Part shown: positions 44,567 through 52,638 of the stretch, one piece after another
How positions within the stretch are numbered: the stretch's first letter is position 1
Layout: each line of letters starts with the position of its first letter
Assembly (NCBI GenBank): GCA_016868855.1
Contig: VGFP01000002.1
Location: forward strand, 62,001 to 126,000
Length of the DNA stretch: 64,000 bases
Direction: 5' to 3'
DNA from: Bacteroidota bacterium
GTDB lineage: Bacteria > Bacteroidota > Bacteroidia > Chitinophagales > Chitinophagaceae
The notes under the pieces: model-generated
The model's database searches: none
What the model saw: only the letters and a program-made list of their open reading frames with translations
Told to the model about the DNA's origin: nothing
Position numbers and translations under genes: made by a program

Positions 44567-45198
44567 ATTTGCCTGCAAGGGTTCCTCAATGGCTGAAAAT
44601 GTTATATCCCAAAAGGATTTGGCAGATGGATGTGCATGAAAAAACACTTTTCATCAGTTTTGATGATGGTCCGCATGAAATCATTACACCTCAGGCATTG
44701 GATATATTGGCGAAGAATCGCGCGAAGGCCACATTTTTTTGTCTTGGTAAAAATGTTTTGCAACATCCTTCCATTTTTGAAAGAATCATTGCAGAGGGAC
44801 ATGCAGTAGGCAATCACAGTCATCACCATCTGAATGGATGGAAATCGACTGATGAAGAATATATGGATGATGTTGTTGCTGCCAGTAGATGGATTCCCTC
44901 AAATTTATTTCGTCCGCCCTATGGGCGTTTGAAATCCAGTCAGGCTCGGCGTTTGCAAGCTGCAGGTTTCAAGGTTGTCATGTGGGGTGTGCTCAGTGCA
45001 GATTACAACAAAAAAATATCAAAGGAAAAATGTGCAGTGCGTGTATCGAAGCATATTGAACCTGGTGCTATTGTATTGTTTCATGATTCAGAAAAAGCAG
45101 CAAATAATATGTTGCATGCATTGGAGATGTTGCTTAAAAATGCTACTGAACAAGGGTTTCGGTTTGAGGCCATGCCATATAAAAAAGGGTCTGCGTAA
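44563..45198 (+). CDS. Polysaccharide deacetylase (NodB-type, CE4)
   Basis: Zinc-dependent deacetylase of 211 residues. CE4 motifs are FISFDDGPHE (motif 1 with catalytic Asp and ligand Asp), NHSHHHLNG (motif 2, H-x3-H), FRPPYGRLKS (motif 3) and IVLFHDSE at the end. No signal peptide is evident, so it may act inside the cell or be exported another way. The substrate could be peptidoglycan or another N-acetylated glycan; sequence does not decide. It overlaps engB by 4 bases and is followed by a hairpin. Confidence 0.9.
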   Translation: MNLPARVPQWLKMLYPKRIWQMDVHEKTLFISFDDGPHEIITPQALDILAKNRAKATFFCLGKNVLQHPSIFERIIAEGHAVGNHSHHHLNGWKSTDEEYMDDVVAASRWIPSNLFRPPYGRLKSSQARRLQAAGFKVVMWGVLSADYNKKISKEKCAVRVSKHIEPGAIVLFHDSEKAANNMLHALEMLLKNATEQGFRFEAMPYKKGSA

Positions 45199-45210
45199 AA
45201 ACGCTGACCC
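45187..45210 (+). terminator. Hairpin at the end of the deacetylase gene
   Basis: GGGTCTGCGT (45187-45196) pairs with ACGCTGACCC (45201-45210) with one T-T mismatch and an AAAA loop. It overlaps the stop codon. Only a weak T-tract (GTTTAAT) follows, so termination may be partial. The following 80 bases before tatD are A-rich. Confidence 0.45.
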
Positions 45211-45293
45211 GTTTAATCCGTACCCTATGAAAACAGTTTGAAAGTTATGTACATTTTTAAAAAACAACCCAAAAAAACTTTTTAAAAAATTTT

Positions 45294-46055
45294 ATGATCG
45301 ATTCCCATTGTCACCTTTATGCACTTGAATTTGAAGCAGATAGGCAGGCCGTTTTGGATTCTGCAAAGCAGGAGGGGATTGAGCAAATATTCCTTCCTGC
45401 AATTGATGGAAGTACCCACCACATGATGATGCAGTTTGCAAAACAGACAAGTGGTTATTGTTTGCCCATGATGGGATTGCATCCATGTTCTGTGGATGCA
45501 GGTTTTGAAGAAGAATTGGATCAAGTCGAGACATGGTTGCAACGGGAAAAGTTTTACGCCATTGGTGAAATTGGTTTAGATTTTTATCATTCTACTGAGT
45601 GGAAGGTTCAGCAGTTGGAGGCTTTTTCTTTTCAGATACAGCTTGCCAAGAAATATTCCTTACCCATTGTGATTCATTCGAGGAGTTCGATGGACGAATG
45701 TATACTTGCAATAGAACAACAAAATGATACTGCCGTAAAAGGTATTTTTCATTGTTTTGGTGGTGATGAGCGCCAGGCCAGAAAGATCATCGACATGGGG
45801 TGGATGTTGGGAATAGGAGGAGTGGTTACATACAAAAACGCGGGATTGGCAAAATTGATGGAGGTTTTGCCTTTGGAGAATATTGTTTTGGAAACCGATG
45901 CCCCCTATTTATCCCCCGTTCCATTTCGTGGCAAACGAAATGAACCTTCCTATATAAAGTATGTTGTTCAAAAAATTGCTGAGATTAAAAAAATCACTAC
46001 CCAGGAAGTAGTTGCTGTAACCACAGCCAATGCGAAAAAAATATTCAGCTTCTGA
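45294..46055 (+). CDS. tatD: TatD-family metal-dependent hydrolase
   Basis: TIM-barrel DNase/amidohydrolase-type enzyme of 253 residues. Metal-site motifs are DSHCHLYALEF at the N-terminus, GLHPCSV, AIGEIGLDFYHS, IVIHSRSS, GIFHCFGGD and ETDAPYLSPVP. The family acts on DNA 3' ends or D-aminoacyl-type substrates in different bacteria; the role here is not set. It stands alone, just upstream of tRNA-Ser. Confidence 0.93.
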   Translation: MIDSHCHLYALEFEADRQAVLDSAKQEGIEQIFLPAIDGSTHHMMMQFAKQTSGYCLPMMGLHPCSVDAGFEEELDQVETWLQREKFYAIGEIGLDFYHSTEWKVQQLEAFSFQIQLAKKYSLPIVIHSRSSMDECILAIEQQNDTAVKGIFHCFGGDERQARKIIDMGWMLGIGGVVTYKNAGLAKLMEVLPLENIVLETDAPYLSPVPFRGKRNEPSYIKYVVQKIAEIKKITTQEVVAVTTANAKKIFSF

Positions 46056-46065
46056 TGGAAAGAGG

Positions 46066-46073
46066 TATTTTTG
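46066..46073 (+). promoter_or_regulatory. TAnnTTTG box (TATTTTTG) before tRNA-Ser
   Basis: Exact -7 consensus, 12 bases before the tRNA 5' end. It supports independent transcription of the tRNA. Confidence 0.55.
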
Positions 46074-46085
46074 CCATCCTTCTCA

Positions 46086-46173
46086 GGAGACTTGTCCGAG
46101 TGGTTGAAGGAGCACGCCTGGAAAGTGTGTATACCTCTAAAGGGTATCGAGGGTTCGAATCCCTCAGTCTCCG
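46086..46173 (+). tRNA. tRNA-Ser (anticodon GGA)
   Basis: An 88-base class II tRNA. The acceptor stem is GGAGACT paired with AGTCTCC (46166-46172), discriminator G. The anticodon loop CTGGAAA gives anticodon GGA, which reads serine codons UCC and UCU. A long variable arm (TATACC/GGGTAT type) follows, and the T-loop is GGTTCGAATCC. The 3' end is followed by CA in the DNA. Confidence 0.97.
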
Positions 46174-46179
46174 CATCTT

Positions 46180-46187
46180 TATCTTTG
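46180..46187 (+). promoter_or_regulatory. TAnnTTTG box (TATCTTTG) between tRNA-Ser and uxaA
   Basis: Exact -7 consensus 6 bases after the tRNA and 6 bases before the uxaA ATG. Any -33 element would have to lie inside the tRNA gene. Predicts a leaderless or nearly leaderless uxaA transcript. Confidence 0.45.
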
Positions 46188-46193
46188 CTCGCC

Positions 46194-47882
46194 ATGAAAC
46201 ATGCTGTCCTTAAAATTCATCCGAAAGACAATGTTGTTGTAGCATTGCGTGATCTTAAGAAAGGTGAAATCATTTCATGCGATGGAGAGGATTATGAAAT
46301 GCTAGAGGATATCCCCGCAAAACATAAATTTTTTACTGGTGATGTCAGTGTTTCTGGAGAGATTATTATGTATGGTGTACTGGTAGGGAGAGCAACACAG
46401 GATCTAAAACGCGGGGGTCTCATGACTACGCAAAACATTCATCATGCTGCCGAGCCCTACAAATACAGAGGTTCAGTTTATCAGTGGACTCCCCCTGATG
46501 TATCAAAATGGAAGTCAAAAACCTTTATGGGGTATCACAGGAGTGATGGAAGGGTTGGAACGGCTAACTATTGGTTGTTCATCCCGACTGTATTCTGTGA
46601 AAACAGAAACTTGGATGTAATCCGTGAGGCCATGCAAAATGAATTGGGATATGGTGTTACGGATAAATATGTTTCGTTTACGAGGGAGTTGGTTGGTCAA
46701 TACAAGGGACAAGTGACGAGGGACGAGGGAAGAGAAAATACAGTTGACAGTTTACAGTTGACAGATAACCGCCAACCGTCAACCGTTAAACGTCAACAGT
46801 CAACCGCCAACCGGCTTTTTAAAAACGTCGATGGTATTAAATTTCTCAACCATCAAGGCGGATGTGGCGGCACTAGACAGGACTCTGAAATTTTACAAAA
46901 TCTCCTGGCAGCTTATGCAGATCATCCAAATGTCGGGGGCGTCACCATATTGAGCCTGGGGTGTCAGCATCTCCAATCCAACGATTTTGTGGCAGCCATC
47001 AAAAAAAGGAATCCCTCATTCGATAAGCCACTTTATCTATTTGAGCAACAGGGAGGCATGACAGAAGAGGAGTTGATCAAACATGCCATTGCATCAACAT
47101 TCGAGGGACTCGTTGAGATCAATCGACAAGAGAGAAAACCCACAGGATTGGATAAACTGACTGTCGGCGTAAAATGTGGAGGCAGTGACGGATTCAGTGG
47201 CATATCAGCCAATCCTGCTGTGGGATATTTCTCTGATTTGTTGGTAGCACTCAATGGAAAAATCCTGCTCGCTGAATTTCCTGAGCTTTGTGGTGCTGAG
47301 CAGGAGCTGATCGATCGATCCGTCAATCAATCCACTGCAGAAAAATTCATTCGTTTGATGGATGCATACAGTGCACAAGCAGAAAAGGTGGGATCGGGTT
47401 TTCACGCGAATCCTTCTCCCGGAAATATAAGAGACGGATTGATTACAGATGCTATCAAAAGTGCTGGAGCATGTAAAAAGGGGGGAAGCTCCCCAGTGAT
47501 CGATGTACTTGATTATACAGAACCCGCTACCAAAGCTGGACTCAATCTGGTTTGCACTCCTGGAAATGATGTAGAAGCCACAACCGGTAAGGCTGCATCG
47601 GGTGCTGCGTTGATTTTGTTTACAACCGGACTCGGAACACCGACCGGAAATCCGGTTTGCCCAACAATCAAACTATCCACCAATACCAAGCTTGCTCATA
47701 AAATGCCGGATATTATTGACATTGACTGCGGTCCAATTGTAGATGGTTCTGCATCTATTCAAGAGATTGGAGAGCAGATTCTGGAATATTGTATCAAAGC
47801 TGCCAGCGGCGAAATCACTCCCAAGTCAGTTCTATTGAATCAGGATGATTTTATTCCTTGGAAGAGGGGGGTGTCTTTATGA
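46194..47882 (+). CDS. uxaA: UxaA-family altronate dehydratase
   Basis: Converts D-altronate to 2-keto-3-deoxygluconate in galacturonate breakdown. From ATG 46194 it has 562 residues; the open frame continues upstream but only through the tRNA. The N-terminal SAF domain starts AVLKIHPKDNVVVAL. The main domain has HRSDGRVGTANYWLFIPTVF, HQGGCGGTRQDSE, SLGCQ, LTVGVKCGGSDGFSG and CTPGNDVEATT. Between them, at about residues 172-213, the linker is encoded by an in-frame array of 7-base repeats. No other hexuronate genes are nearby, so a related sugar-acid substrate is possible. Confidence 0.92.
   Translation: MKHAVLKIHPKDNVVVALRDLKKGEIISCDGEDYEMLEDIPAKHKFFTGDVSVSGEIIMYGVLVGRATQDLKRGGLMTTQNIHHAAEPYKYRGSVYQWTPPDVSKWKSKTFMGYHRSDGRVGTANYWLFIPTVFCENRNLDVIREAMQNELGYGVTDKYVSFTRELVGQYKGQVTRDEGRENTVDSLQLTDNRQPSTVKRQQSTANRLFKNVDGIKFLNHQGGCGGTRQDSEILQNLLAAYADHPNVGGVTILSLGCQHLQSNDFVAAIKKRNPSFDKPLYLFEQQGGMTEEELIKHAIASTFEGLVEINRQERKPTGLDKLTVGVKCGGSDGFSGISANPAVGYFSDLLVALNGKILLAEFPELCGAEQELIDRSVNQSTAEKFIRLMDAYSAQAEKVGSGFHANPSPGNIRDGLITDAIKSAGACKKGGSSPVIDVLDYTEPATKAGLNLVCTPGNDVEATTGKAASGAALILFTTGLGTPTGNPVCPTIKLSTNTKLAHKMPDIIDIDCGPIVDGSASIQEIGEQILEYCIKAASGEITPKSVLLNQDDFIPWKRGVSL
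46741..46817 (+). repeat. In-frame array of about eleven 7-bp repeats inside uxaA
   Basis: The 77 bases split cleanly into heptamers: CAGTTGA, CAGTTTA, CAGTTGA, CAGATAA, CCGCCAA, CCGTCAA, CCGTTAA, ACGTCAA, CAGTCAA, CCGCCAA, CCGGCTT. The first units are roughly complementary to the later ones, so the array can also fold back. It encodes a polar linker (VDSLQLTDNRQPS...). The preceding 20 bases (GACGAGG GACGAGG) also show 7-base periodicity. A related array lies just past the gene at 47881-47916. Confidence 0.8.
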
Positions 47883-47916
47883 GTTGACAGTTAACGGTTA
47901 GCAGTCAACCGTTAAC
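47881..47916. repeat. Second copy of the 7-bp repeat with perfect hairpin
   Basis: Units GAGTTGA, CAGTTAA, CGGTTAG, CAGTCAA, CCGTTAA follow the uxaA stop. GTTAACGGTT (47890-47899) and AACCGTTAAC (47907-47916) are exact complements with a 7-base loop. It lies between the convergent uxaA and fbaA stops and may serve as a terminator for both, although no strong T-tract follows. Confidence 0.7.
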
Positions 47917-48983
47917 TATGAATTTCTATTGATACAATTCAAATCCTCAAAAGCAGTTTTGAGTCGTGCGATGAATGTTTCCTGACCTTTTCTCAGCCAT
48001 ACCCTCGGGTCGTAATGCTTCTTGTTTGGTTTGTCTGCTCCTTCAGGATTTCCCAACTGGCCTTGCAGGTATGCTTCGTTTTTCTTGTAGTTTTTCAAAA
48101 CACCTTCCCAGTAAGCCCATTGCAAATCTGTATCGATGTTCATCTTGATGGCACCGTAACCGATGGCTTTTCTGATTTGATGTTGTGGAGATCCACTTCC
48201 ACCATGGAATACAAAGAATACAGGTTTTTCAGCGGTCTTGAATTCTTTTTGGATATAGTCTTGCGAATTTTTTAAAATCTCGGGACGAAGTTGAACATTG
48301 CCTGGACTGTAAACGCCATGGACATTTCCAAATGCTGCAGCAACAGTGAAGAGTTCACCAACTTTGCCCAAGTGTTCATATGCATAGGCAACATGTTGAG
48401 GTTGTGTGTACAACTTGTCATTTTCAACATCAGAATTATCTACTCCATCTTCTTCACCACCGGTTACACCCAATTCGATTTCAATACCCATACCCAATGG
48501 AGCCATGCGCTTGTAAAACTGAACCGAGGTTTCAATATTTTCTTCTATGGGTTCTTCACTCAAGTCAAGCATATGTGAACTGAAAAGTGGCTGACCTTTC
48601 TCTTTTTTGTATTGTTCTCCTGCATCAATCAATGCACTGATCCAAGGCAACCATTTTTTGGCAGCATGGTCTGTATGGAGTATTACCGGGACACCATAAT
48701 ATTTGGCAACATTGTGAATATGCAATGCACCAGAAATGGCACCAGCAATATTGGCTTGCAATTGATCATTGGGCATTCCCTTTCCAGCTATAAACTGTGC
48801 ACCGCCATTGGAGAATTGTACAATTACTGGAGAATTCACAGCAGCAGCTGCTTCAAGGGTTGCATTGATGGTGTCTGTTCCTGTTGTATTAACAGCTGGT
48901 AATGCGAACTGGTGTTGTTTGGCATCTTGATAAAGTGCTTTTAATTCCTCACCGTAGAGTACACCTGCGCTGTATTTGCCCAT
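47916..48983 (-). CDS. fbaA: Class II fructose-bisphosphate aldolase
   Basis: Zinc-dependent aldolase of glycolysis and gluconeogenesis, 355 residues, the size of the E. coli type IIA enzyme. Motifs: VILHTDHAAKKWLPW with zinc His and catalytic Asp, GIEIELGVTGGEEDGVDN, FVFHGGSGSPQHQI, and NIDTDLQWAYW. It is monocistronic. Its stop abuts the heptamer hairpin. Confidence 0.96.
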   Translation of the reverse strand: MGKYSAGVLYGEELKALYQDAKQHQFALPAVNTTGTDTINATLEAAAAVNSPVIVQFSNGGAQFIAGKGMPNDQLQANIAGAISGALHIHNVAKYYGVPVILHTDHAAKKWLPWISALIDAGEQYKKEKGQPLFSSHMLDLSEEPIEENIETSVQFYKRMAPLGMGIEIELGVTGGEEDGVDNSDVENDKLYTQPQHVAYAYEHLGKVGELFTVAAAFGNVHGVYSPGNVQLRPEILKNSQDYIQKEFKTAEKPVFFVFHGGSGSPQHQIRKAIGYGAIKMNIDTDLQWAYWEGVLKNYKKNEAYLQGQLGNPEGADKPNKKHYDPRVWLRKGQETFIARLKTAFEDLNCINRNS

Positions 48984-49026
48984 AAATCATTGTTTAAGAG
49001 CTGCAAATATCGGACTTTTTAGCGTC

Positions 49027-49461
49027 TTATCCTTCTTGATTGGGTACGATCCTTTCAAATGATTCCAATGGATGTTTTTCCCAATCTTTATCATATTTAA
49101 CAAACCAGGAAAGCCATATACTGCGGGAGAGGCGCATGAAGAGAGGTTGTAAAACGATCATGGCGACAGCATTTGTACCCATCCACCAAAAAAATCTGGT
49201 ATCATCCAGAGAAAATCCAATCAACACCCACCATGCAAAAAAAGTAGCAACGCTGAATGCAACGGAGAGTGCATAGCTTACATAACCTGTGCCATAATAG
49301 AAACCAACTTCAATTTCAGTTGGTTGTCCACAAACATCACATTGTTCTTTCATTTTGGTTGTATTGCTCAATTTGTAAGCATTGCTGGAAATAAAGATAT
49401 TCCCCTTTCTGCACCTGGGGCATCTGTTGTTCAATACGCTGTAAAAATAAGTATGCTTCAT
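49027..49461 (-). CDS. DUF983 membrane protein with zinc ribbon
   Basis: Protein of 144 residues from ATG 49461 (MKHTYFYSVLNNRCPRCRKG). Two CxxC pairs (CPRC and CDVC) form a probable zinc ribbon within residues 14-45, followed by two membrane helices (about 59-80 and 88-110, with FFAWWVLIGFSL). This is the DUF983 layout common in Bacteroidota; function unknown. An alternative start lies 7 codons upstream. Confidence 0.85.
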   Translation of the reverse strand: MKHTYFYSVLNNRCPRCRKGNIFISSNAYKLSNTTKMKEQCDVCGQPTEIEVGFYYGTGYVSYALSVAFSVATFFAWWVLIGFSLDDTRFFWWMGTNAVAMIVLQPLFMRLSRSIWLSWFVKYDKDWEKHPLESFERIVPNQEG

Positions 49462-49523
49462 TTTTTTGCTTATCGGCTGCAAGCTATATGATCAAGATGA
49501 ATATGTGTGTGATAATTGTCTCG

Positions 49524-50804
49524 TTAAAGCACATCCAATAATTTTTCCATTTTTGTACTTCTGGATCCTTTGATCAAAATATTGGCATCAGCGGGCTTGT
49601 TGGATTTTACCCAGCCGCATGCTTCATCAACGTTTTTAAAAAATAAAAAAGGATGTTGAACCTGTTCAAAATCACCTCCCACCAAGATCACTTTTGAAAA
49701 ATGCATCTTTTTGATGAGGTCAACAACCAGCTGATGTTCCTTGGGTGCTTCTTGACCCAATTCCATCATGGTACCCAACATCACCATTTTATTGGGAAGC
49801 TCTTGCTTGGCAAAATTTTCCAAAGCTGCCTGCATGCTGTTGGGATTTGCATTGTAAGCATCCAGGATAATTTTATTAGAGCCCTTCTCGATCAACTGCG
49901 ACCGGGCATTGTTGGGTATATATGATTCAATGGCATTCCTGATGGTATCAAATGGAATCTTAAAGTAGTCACCCAGGCAAATGGCAGCTTCTACATTGGG
50001 CTTGTTGTAACCACCAACAAGTTTCGTAAAAATTCTTTGTTGACGAGCGATGGGATGATGGACTTCCAATACAAGGAATGGATCATTTTGAAAAATGCTT
50101 GTTTTGACATTTCCCATCTGATTGCCATAAAAAATTTTATGCTCAATCTTTTCTCCCATTTTTATCAGATAGTCAAGGTCGCTGTTGATGAATGCCGTTC
50201 CTTGTCCCTTTGCAAGAAAGTCATATAACTCACCCTTCCCTTTTCTTACTCCTTCTATGCCTCCGAAGCCTTCCAAATGTGCTTTGCCGCAATTGTTGAT
50301 GATACCATGAGTAGGAAGCACATAAGTGCAATATGATTCAATTTCTTTTTGGTGATTGGCGCCCATTTCAACAATAGCGATGTCTGCATCTTTTTGAATG
50401 GATAGCAAAGTGAGCGGAATGCCGATGTGATTGTTCAGGTTCCCCTTGGTTGTATAAGTCTTGAAAGTGGTTGATAAAACCGCATGCAACAGTTCCTTGG
50501 TCGTCGTCTTTCCATTGCTGCCGGTGATGGCAATGAAAGGAATTTTGAATTGTTTTCTATGGTGCAATGCAAGTTGTTGCAAAGTTGCAAGAACATCATC
50601 AACCAGAAAAATATGGTCACCCGCTAAGCCAATAGGTTCATCTATCACTACACCTGCAGCGCCATCCTCCAATGCTTTTCTGGCATATGAATTGCCGTTG
50701 AAATGGGGACCCTTCAATGCAAAAAATATTTCCCCTTTTTTTAAAGCACGTGTATCTGTTTGAACATGTGGATGCTCTAGAAAAAATGAATACAGTTTTT
50801 CCAT
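49524..50804 (-). CDS. murF: UDP-N-acetylmuramoyl-tripeptide--D-alanyl-D-alanine ligase
   Basis: Adds D-Ala-D-Ala to the peptidoglycan precursor. It has 426 residues in the standard three-domain form: N-terminal substrate domain (VQTDTRALKKGEIFFALKGP), ATP loop ITGSNGKTTTKELLHAVL, INNCGKAHLEGFGG, then ILDAYNANPNSMQAALENF in the C-terminal domain. All expected motifs are intact, so this is probably the working MurF, next to the second MurF domain fused to alanine racemase at 34926. It lies 1 base after a tiny membrane-protein frame. Confidence 0.94.
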   Translation of the reverse strand: MEKLYSFFLEHPHVQTDTRALKKGEIFFALKGPHFNGNSYARKALEDGAAGVVIDEPIGLAGDHIFLVDDVLATLQQLALHHRKQFKIPFIAITGSNGKTTTKELLHAVLSTTFKTYTTKGNLNNHIGIPLTLLSIQKDADIAIVEMGANHQKEIESYCTYVLPTHGIINNCGKAHLEGFGGIEGVRKGKGELYDFLAKGQGTAFINSDLDYLIKMGEKIEHKIFYGNQMGNVKTSIFQNDPFLVLEVHHPIARQQRIFTKLVGGYNKPNVEAAICLGDYFKIPFDTIRNAIESYIPNNARSQLIEKGSNKIILDAYNANPNSMQAALENFAKQELPNKMVMLGTMMELGQEAPKEHQLVVDLIKKMHFSKVILVGGDFEQVQHPFLFFKNVDEACGWVKSNKPADANILIKGSRSTKMEKLLDVL

Positions 50805-50805
50805 T

Positions 50806-50895
50806 TTATTCCTCTCTGTTGTTCCTTGCTCTGTAATGTCTCCTTGTAATAATGATGATCACAGCAAGGATGCCAAATATAATGGGGAATGTCAT
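50806..50895 (-). CDS. Possible 29-aa single-pass membrane protein before murF
   Basis: Short frame MTFPIIFGILAVIIIITRRH and nine more residues (YRARNNREE). It has one hydrophobic segment then a basic tail, a typical small single-pass protein with the tail in the cytoplasm. It ends 1 base before the murF ATG and follows the gldJ terminator by about 25 bases, so it would share the murF transcript. No database support could be checked; it may be spurious. Confidence 0.4.
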   Translation of the reverse strand: MTFPIIFGILAVIIIITRRHYRARNNREE

Positions 50896-50919
50896 TTACA
50901 GGGTTTTATTAAAGGTAAC

Positions 50920-50942
50920 AAAAAAGCCCCATGAAGGGGCTT
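50920..50942 (-). terminator. Intrinsic terminator of gldJ
   Basis: On the minus strand AAGCCCC and GGGGCTT (50924-50942) form a perfect 7-bp stem with a 5-base loop, followed by TTTTTTG (50925-50919). It lies 15 bases after the gldJ stop. Confidence 0.85.
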
Positions 50943-50956
50943 GGGTGAATTTGTTG

Positions 50957-52504
50957 TTATCTTTTCCTTGAATTCTGTCTGGTATTGCTGAAGTGCATTC
51001 CATTTTTGAATCCATTGCCTTCCTGGCTTCCAAACCTATCCATCGCACATCTGAAACCGATGGTTGAGCTGGAAAGATCTTCATCAAGATATCTTCTTGA
51101 ACCAGGACTCAGCCAATAGGCTCTGTCATCCCAGCTGCCGCCTTTGTACACCCTAGATTTATTACTGATGAGTGTATTGAAGCCTGTATTGTATGTAGCC
51201 ATGGAAAGTGAATCTCCATCATTGTAATTCAACAGATTATTCCGTTGGTAGTTTCTTCTGTTTTTAGTCTCTTCATCCGGCACAATGGTTTTTTTCACAT
51301 TCCCCAAACTGTCTCTCTGGTATTCATTGTTTTCGTCTTTGATGAATTTGCTGAATACATTTCCTCTGAATGGATTGAAATCATCCACGTCTTTGCTGTT
51401 GAGGGGTCTGTATACATCCGCAACCCATTCATTTACATTTCCTGCCATGTTGTACAAGCCAAAACCATTCGGAAAGAATGAGGTGATGGGACCAGGAATA
51501 GAAGAATTGTCATTGAGACCGCCTGCTACACCCATGTAATCGCCTGTACCTCTCTTGAAATTGGCCATGTACTTACCTTGCCAGCTTCCCATGCGGCTGT
51601 CTCTCAATCCATTTACATTGCGAGACCAGGTATATACCTGCCTGTTCATGTAAAGTTCCTCGCCTCTTTTACCTTCTTTATTTTTTGCATTTGGATTCTG
51701 ATTGATGTATCCCAAAGCTGCATATTCCCATTCAGCTTCAGTGGGAAGTCTGTATTCGGGAAGCAGAATGCCGTCTTCCATCGTAGCATAATTACGGGGT
51801 CTGCCATTTTCATCGAGCAACTCTGGTTTTTTCTTTGGCTTGGCAGGTTGCGGAGAATAAATTCCAAGCAGGTAAGACTTGGTGGTAAAATTTTCTTCTG
51901 CTTGTCCCTGAAATGTTTTGAGTTGATTGGGATTGACCAATCCTTTTTGTACAAGGATCAATTCATTTACACGGTTGCTTCTCCATATACAAAAGTCATT
52001 TGCCTGTCTCCAGCTTACCCCAACTACAGGATAGTCATTGTAGGAAGGATGACGGAAGTAGCTTTCCACAAGTGGTTCGTTGGCTGACAGTGCTTTTCTC
52101 CAAACCAATGTGTCGGGCTTTGCAGCATTGATTACATTCTCATACATTGGGTCATCGAACGTTTTTTCAATCCAGCGCAGGTACTCCCTGTAATGGATGT
52201 TAGCAACCTCGGTTTTATCAATGTAAAATGACGATACAGTTACGCGCCTGGGAACATTGTTCCAATCACCCATTACATCCTCTTCGGTTGCACCCATGGT
52301 AAATGTTCCACCTTGAACAAATTGCAATCCGGGTCCGGTGCCTTGTTCGATGATTTTGGATTTCTGAAATCCGCCCATTGACTTGTCGTTGTAATTCCAA
52401 CCGGTCACGGATGATTTTTGAAATTTATTTTTTGAAAACAGACCACCGCCTTTACAAGCTGTAAACAGCAAGGCAATGGCAGATAAATACAAAAAATTCC
52501 TCAT
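50957..52504 (-). CDS. gldJ: Gliding motility lipoprotein GldJ
   Basis: FGE-sulfatase-fold lipoprotein of 515 residues needed for gliding and stability of T9SS parts. The signal peptide MRNFLYLSAIALLFTAC has Cys at residue 17. The fold's landmarks are FVQGGTFTMGATEED, VTVSSFYIDKTEVANIHYREYL, RLPTEAEWEYAALG, NMAGNVNEWVADVYRP and YKGGSWDDRAYW...IGFRCAMD. The residues used by true formylglycine-generating enzymes are not evident, as expected. GldK is related, but the location back to back with porU and porV matches the gldJ-porU-porV order of Flavobacterium, so GldJ is preferred. Confidence 0.9.
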   Translation of the reverse strand: MRNFLYLSAIALLFTACKGGGLFSKNKFQKSSVTGWNYNDKSMGGFQKSKIIEQGTGPGLQFVQGGTFTMGATEEDVMGDWNNVPRRVTVSSFYIDKTEVANIHYREYLRWIEKTFDDPMYENVINAAKPDTLVWRKALSANEPLVESYFRHPSYNDYPVVGVSWRQANDFCIWRSNRVNELILVQKGLVNPNQLKTFQGQAEENFTTKSYLLGIYSPQPAKPKKKPELLDENGRPRNYATMEDGILLPEYRLPTEAEWEYAALGYINQNPNAKNKEGKRGEELYMNRQVYTWSRNVNGLRDSRMGSWQGKYMANFKRGTGDYMGVAGGLNDNSSIPGPITSFFPNGFGLYNMAGNVNEWVADVYRPLNSKDVDDFNPFRGNVFSKFIKDENNEYQRDSLGNVKKTIVPDEETKNRRNYQRNNLLNYNDGDSLSMATYNTGFNTLISNKSRVYKGGSWDDRAYWLSPGSRRYLDEDLSSSTIGFRCAMDRFGSQEGNGFKNGMHFSNTRQNSRKR

Positions 52505-52553
52505 ACGATCTTTTTAAGGTGTCCAAGGACATTTACGGGTCCAAGGTAGTGAA

Positions 52554-52584
52554 CAAATTTAAGTGTTAAATAAAATCAAATCAA
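52554..52584 (-). promoter_or_regulatory. gldJ promoter (TTG-N20-TAAATTTG)
   Basis: On the minus strand TTG (52584-52582), 20 bases, then an exact TAAATTTG (52561-52554). Both elements and the spacing fit the Bacteroidota consensus. The box ends about 50 bases before the gldJ ATG. Confidence 0.7.
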
Positions 52585-52617
52585 TGAATTGTGAGAAATA
52601 TTATGTTTAGTAAATGC

Positions 52618-52625
52618 TAAATTTG
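52618..52625 (+). promoter_or_regulatory. TAnnTTTG box (TAAATTTG) before porU
   Basis: Exact -7 consensus ending 13 bases before the porU ATG. The nearest TTG is 26 bases upstream, longer than usual. With the gldJ promoter it makes a short divergent control region (52505-52638). Confidence 0.5.
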
Positions 52626-52638
52626 TTAACACCCCTTT

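Noticed and set aside
46071-46193. N-terminal extension of the uxaA frame (41 codons)
   Set aside because: It runs through the tRNA-Ser gene; the family start fits ATG 46194.
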